Assembly (NCBI GenBank): GCA_947040475.1
Contig: CAMRBT010000085.1
Location: forward strand, 1 to 6,738
DNA: 6,738 nt
Direction: 5' to 3'
From: an uncultured Brevinema sp.
GTDB lineage: Bacteria; Spirochaetota; Brevinematia; Brevinematales; Brevinemataceae
Within the stretch, counting starts at the first letter, position 1. Each line of letters opens with the position of its first letter. The notes under the pieces are model-generated. The model was not told where the DNA came from. It saw only the letters and a list, made by a program, of their open reading frames with translations, and ran no database searches. Shown here one piece after another: positions 5,764 to 6,738 of the stretch. The position numbers and the translations under genes were made by a program.

Positions 5764-6738
5764 TTATCTTTCGTATATAATTTTTCCATCAAACACTGTT
5801 TTGATGACACTGTTTTTATGGATGTCAGTTGCAGCTTGTTCAAATAGATTTTCTTTTAGAACAATAAAATCTGCATATTTACCTTCTTCAATAGAGCCTA
5901 TTTTATCTTGCATTGACAATTGTGTGGCTGCATTAATAGTGTATCCCTTGATTAGATTTTCAATAGATAGTTCTTCTTGTTTGCTAGGCAAAGTTTCTGT
6001 CTCGCCTACATATGCTCTTGTGTGTCCAACTTGCATATTATGAAAAACATTCATTGCTATTTCACCCAAGCCTGTTGGATAGTCACTACCAAAGGTAACA
6101 AGGACATCATTATCGATTAGGGAGTTGAATTGGTATAAGTTGTTATAACGCTCTTCTCCTAATGCTTCTAGTAACCCATCGTAGGCACCATGCCATATAG
6201 GAGTTGTATTAGCAATAATATTACTTCCAGTAAAATTAGCTACAGTATTTTTATTAAAGACTTCATTATGGGCGATTGTTTGAGTTCCTTTTGCATTTGG
6301 GAATTTTTTCATTGCATTTTTACACACATCTAAAGCAGTATCAATGGTTTTATCACCAATAGCATGAAGATGTATACTTAATCCATAGCTTTTAGCCTTA
6401 TCTATAGCCTCTTGTAATTCTTCTGTGTTATAAAACACCTTGCCTAACTCACCAGTATCTAGGTAAGGTTCACTGAGGGCAGCATTGCGTACTTCTACAG
6501 TACCATCGAGCCATATCTTTAGTGTATCCATTCTAACATAATCTGATGTGTATTCTTGATTTAATTTATTTAAAATTTCAACAGGGTCTTGCTCACTATC
6601 ATGACTATTATAGCTATAGCTTGTGAAAAATCTAAAAGTAGATTGATTGTTGTTAGCTAAATTTTGCATATAATTAATAGGAGCTAAACTATTTGTACTA
6701 AAAAAATACTCGGATGCATTAAATACGGATGTGATACC
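5764..6738 (-). CDS. Amidohydrolase family 3 (YtcJ-like) protein, C-terminal part (cut by window edge)
   Basis: This is the C-terminal 324 residues of a metal-dependent hydrolase of the Amidohydro_3 group (YtcJ and N-substituted formamide deformylase relatives), usually ~530-560 residues. The frame is open to the right edge and begins GITSVFNAS, a conserved mid-protein segment, so the Met codon at 6667-6669 is internal. Counting from the edge: KIWLDGTVE at 74-82; LHAIGD with metal-ligand His125; AHN with His157; GSDYPTG with metal-ligand Asp219; and the C-terminal return of the beta-sandwich (GKYADFIVL, then TVFDGKIIYER). The N-terminal HxH metal pair and any signal peptide lie outside the window. 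The family cleaves amide or related bonds in small molecules and its members are poorly characterised, so no substrate is proposed. It is on the same strand as the cyclase-like gene, 202 bases upstream, but that gene has its own promoter. Confidence 0.9.
   Translation of the reverse strand, partial: GITSVFNASEYFFSTNSLAPINYMQNLANNNQSTFRFFTSYSYNSHDSEQDPVEILNKLNQEYTSDYVRMDTLKIWLDGTVEVRNAALSEPYLDTGELGKVFYNTEELQEAIDKAKSYGLSIHLHAIGDKTIDTALDVCKNAMKKFPNAKGTQTIAHNEVFNKNTVANFTGSNIIANTTPIWHGAYDGLLEALGEERYNNLYQFNSLIDNDVLVTFGSDYPTGLGEIAMNVFHNMQVGHTRAYVGETETLPSKQEELSIENLIKGYTINAATQLSMQDKIGSIEEGKYADFIVLKENLFEQAATDIHKNSVIKTVFDGKIIYER

Noticed and set aside
5801..6043. Plus-strand open frame inside the amidohydrolase gene
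   Set aside because: It is the antisense shadow of conserved amidohydrolase motifs, with no independent evidence of coding.
1..6738. CRISPR array, tRNA or rRNA genes, insertion sequences
   Set aside because: No regularly spaced direct repeats, cloverleaf or rRNA-like sequence, and no transposase or terminal inverted repeats were found on reading both strands.

Overview
The window is low-GC DNA with compact operons and strong Shine-Dalgarno sites. It encodes an [FeFe] hydrogenase, a ferredoxin-like electron carrier and a lipoprotein-anchored importer. This points to a strictly anaerobic, fermentative bacterium. Clostridia, Fusobacteria and the low-GC spirochaetes (Brachyspira, Brevinema or Treponema types) are all compatible, and nothing seen here separates them firmly.

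Layout, left to right. (1) Positions 1-1980, + strand: the 3' end of an importer operon of the SsuABC/TauABC (nitrate/sulfonate/taurine) type. It holds the C-terminal part of the permease, the complete ATPase (start overlapping the permease end by 14 bases) and a complete substrate-binding lipoprotein. A perfect 16-bp-stem terminator closes it. (2) Positions 1981-2188: an AT-rich regulatory region with two short dyads and a strong extended -10 promoter. (3) Positions 2189-4638, + strand: a two-gene hydrogenase unit with its own promoter and terminator. The first gene is a small iron-sulfur protein made of the C-terminal cluster domain of NuoF/HydB plus a ferredoxin domain, without the FMN/NAD(P)H part. 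The second is a full-length multidomain [FeFe] hydrogenase catalytic subunit (HydA). (4) Positions 4684-5627, - strand: a single gene with its own canonical promoter and terminator. It encodes a class III nucleotidyl cyclase-like protein reminiscent of PycC, the cyclase of Pycsar anti-phage defence, but no effector gene lies beside it. (5) Positions 5764-6738, - strand: the C-terminal 324 residues of an Amidohydro_3 (YtcJ-like) metal-dependent hydrolase whose start lies beyond the right edge.

How the genes fit together: in the hydrogenase unit electrons probably pass through the [4Fe-4S] clusters of the small protein and of the HydA N-terminus to the H-cluster, releasing H2 during fermentation. 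The redox partner that loads this chain is not encoded here. The importer, the cyclase and the amidohydrolase have no evident functional link to it.

The two points most worth following are the orphan PycC-like cyclase, with an unusual Asn-to-Asp change at a catalytic position, and the self-contained hydrogenase operon built around a 'headless' HydB.
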